A DNA stretch of 45,535 nt from a virus, in IMG/VR virus record IMGVR_UViG_3300017917_000263, positions 1 through 45,535 of that record; one strand, given 5' to 3'. Below are positions 45,438-45,535 of this stretch, one piece after another. Each line of letters starts with the position of its first letter. The stretch's first letter is position 1. Both the position numbers and the translations under genes were made by a program. The notes under the pieces are model-generated. The model saw only the letters and a list, made by a program, of their open reading frames with translations, had not been told where the DNA came from and did no database searches.

Positions 45438-45535
45438 TCAACTCCGAAATGTTTAATCAAAGCATAGGCAAAATCTTTTGCAGGATTTTTACTCACAATA
45501 TTATTGATGTCATTTTCAGTTTGCTTTTCTATTGC
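45434..45535 (-). CDS. Partial small gene (C-terminal 33 codons)
   Basis: Only the end of the gene is present; the start lies beyond the right edge. The readable end is hydrophilic then helical, closing AYALIKHFGVE, which repeats the HFGVE end of the downstream gene. Its TGA overlaps the next ATG. It probably belongs to the same family of small early proteins. Confidence 0.6.
   Translation of the reverse strand, partial: AIEKQTENDINNIVSKNPAKDFAYALIKHFGVE

Overview
The window is a stretch of a T4-like (myovirus-type) tailed phage genome. It is AT-rich and packed with short-spaced, often overlapping genes, nearly all on the minus strand. The type is set by a contractile tail sheath, a tail tube protein, a gp54-like tube-initiator protein, a gp4-like head-completion nuclease, a gp16-like small terminase, a gp13-like neck protein, a gp44-like clamp loader, a phage PhoH ATPase and TATAAATA-like late promoters ([G/C/A]ATAAATA or CTAAATA). 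The relatives that come to mind are the T4-like phages of marine and freshwater bacteria (cyanophage and pelagiphage type). The host cannot be read from the sequence, but a ClpA-like ATPase with a ClpP-docking tripeptide and a GroES-like protein imply a bacterium with ClpP and GroEL. I saw no tRNA gene, integrase, insertion sequence or CRISPR array, and no gene-free stretch over 300 bases.

Layout, following transcription from right to left. Positions 45535-43094 carry small early-type genes, a MazG-like pyrophosphohydrolase, the neck protein and a dNMP kinase. A single plus-strand zinc-binding gene (42787-43128) sits next to the sheath. Positions 42660-35275 are the tail and packaging block: sheath, tube, tube initiator, a small structural protein, gp4, gp16 and a head-internal protein. 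Positions 35274-24577 hold a small membrane protein, an 853-residue disordered protein ended by a strong terminator, a 1395-residue repeat fibre, a GH19 endolysin, an Ig-like adhesin and another fibre. Positions 24561-20264 hold replication and takeover genes: a DnaE-like fragment behind a sigma70-like promoter, a GroES-like co-chaperonin, a Bax-inhibitor-1 membrane protein and the clamp loader. phoH (19469-20254) is the second plus-strand gene. Positions 19299-13763 carry two unknown proteins, a holin candidate, a DnaJ-like co-chaperone, ClpA and an unknown protein. Positions 13729-1 carry a second structural block: small proteins, a nucleotidyltransferase fusion, a glycosyltransferase, a second nucleotidyltransferase, three fibre genes and a terminal cluster of proteins starting MKI-x-x-(L/F)L, with a Dps-like ferritin inside it.

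Two patterns run through the window. First, at eight genes the promoter overlaps the 5' arm of an inverted repeat whose 3' arm covers the ribosome binding site or start codon. Read-through RNA should be blocked, while RNA started at the promoter would lack the 5' arm and be translatable. This matches the known logic of T4 genes e, soc and 49, but used here across many structural genes. Second, at least six otherwise unrelated proteins begin with a short amphipathic peptide ending in Glu (for example MKISTLLE), resembling the T4 capsid-targeting sequence that is cut by the prohead protease. This predicts a set of proteins packed in the head and delivered with the DNA. Among them are a GP88-like Cys-rich protein and large modular disordered proteins, one with an AT-hook.
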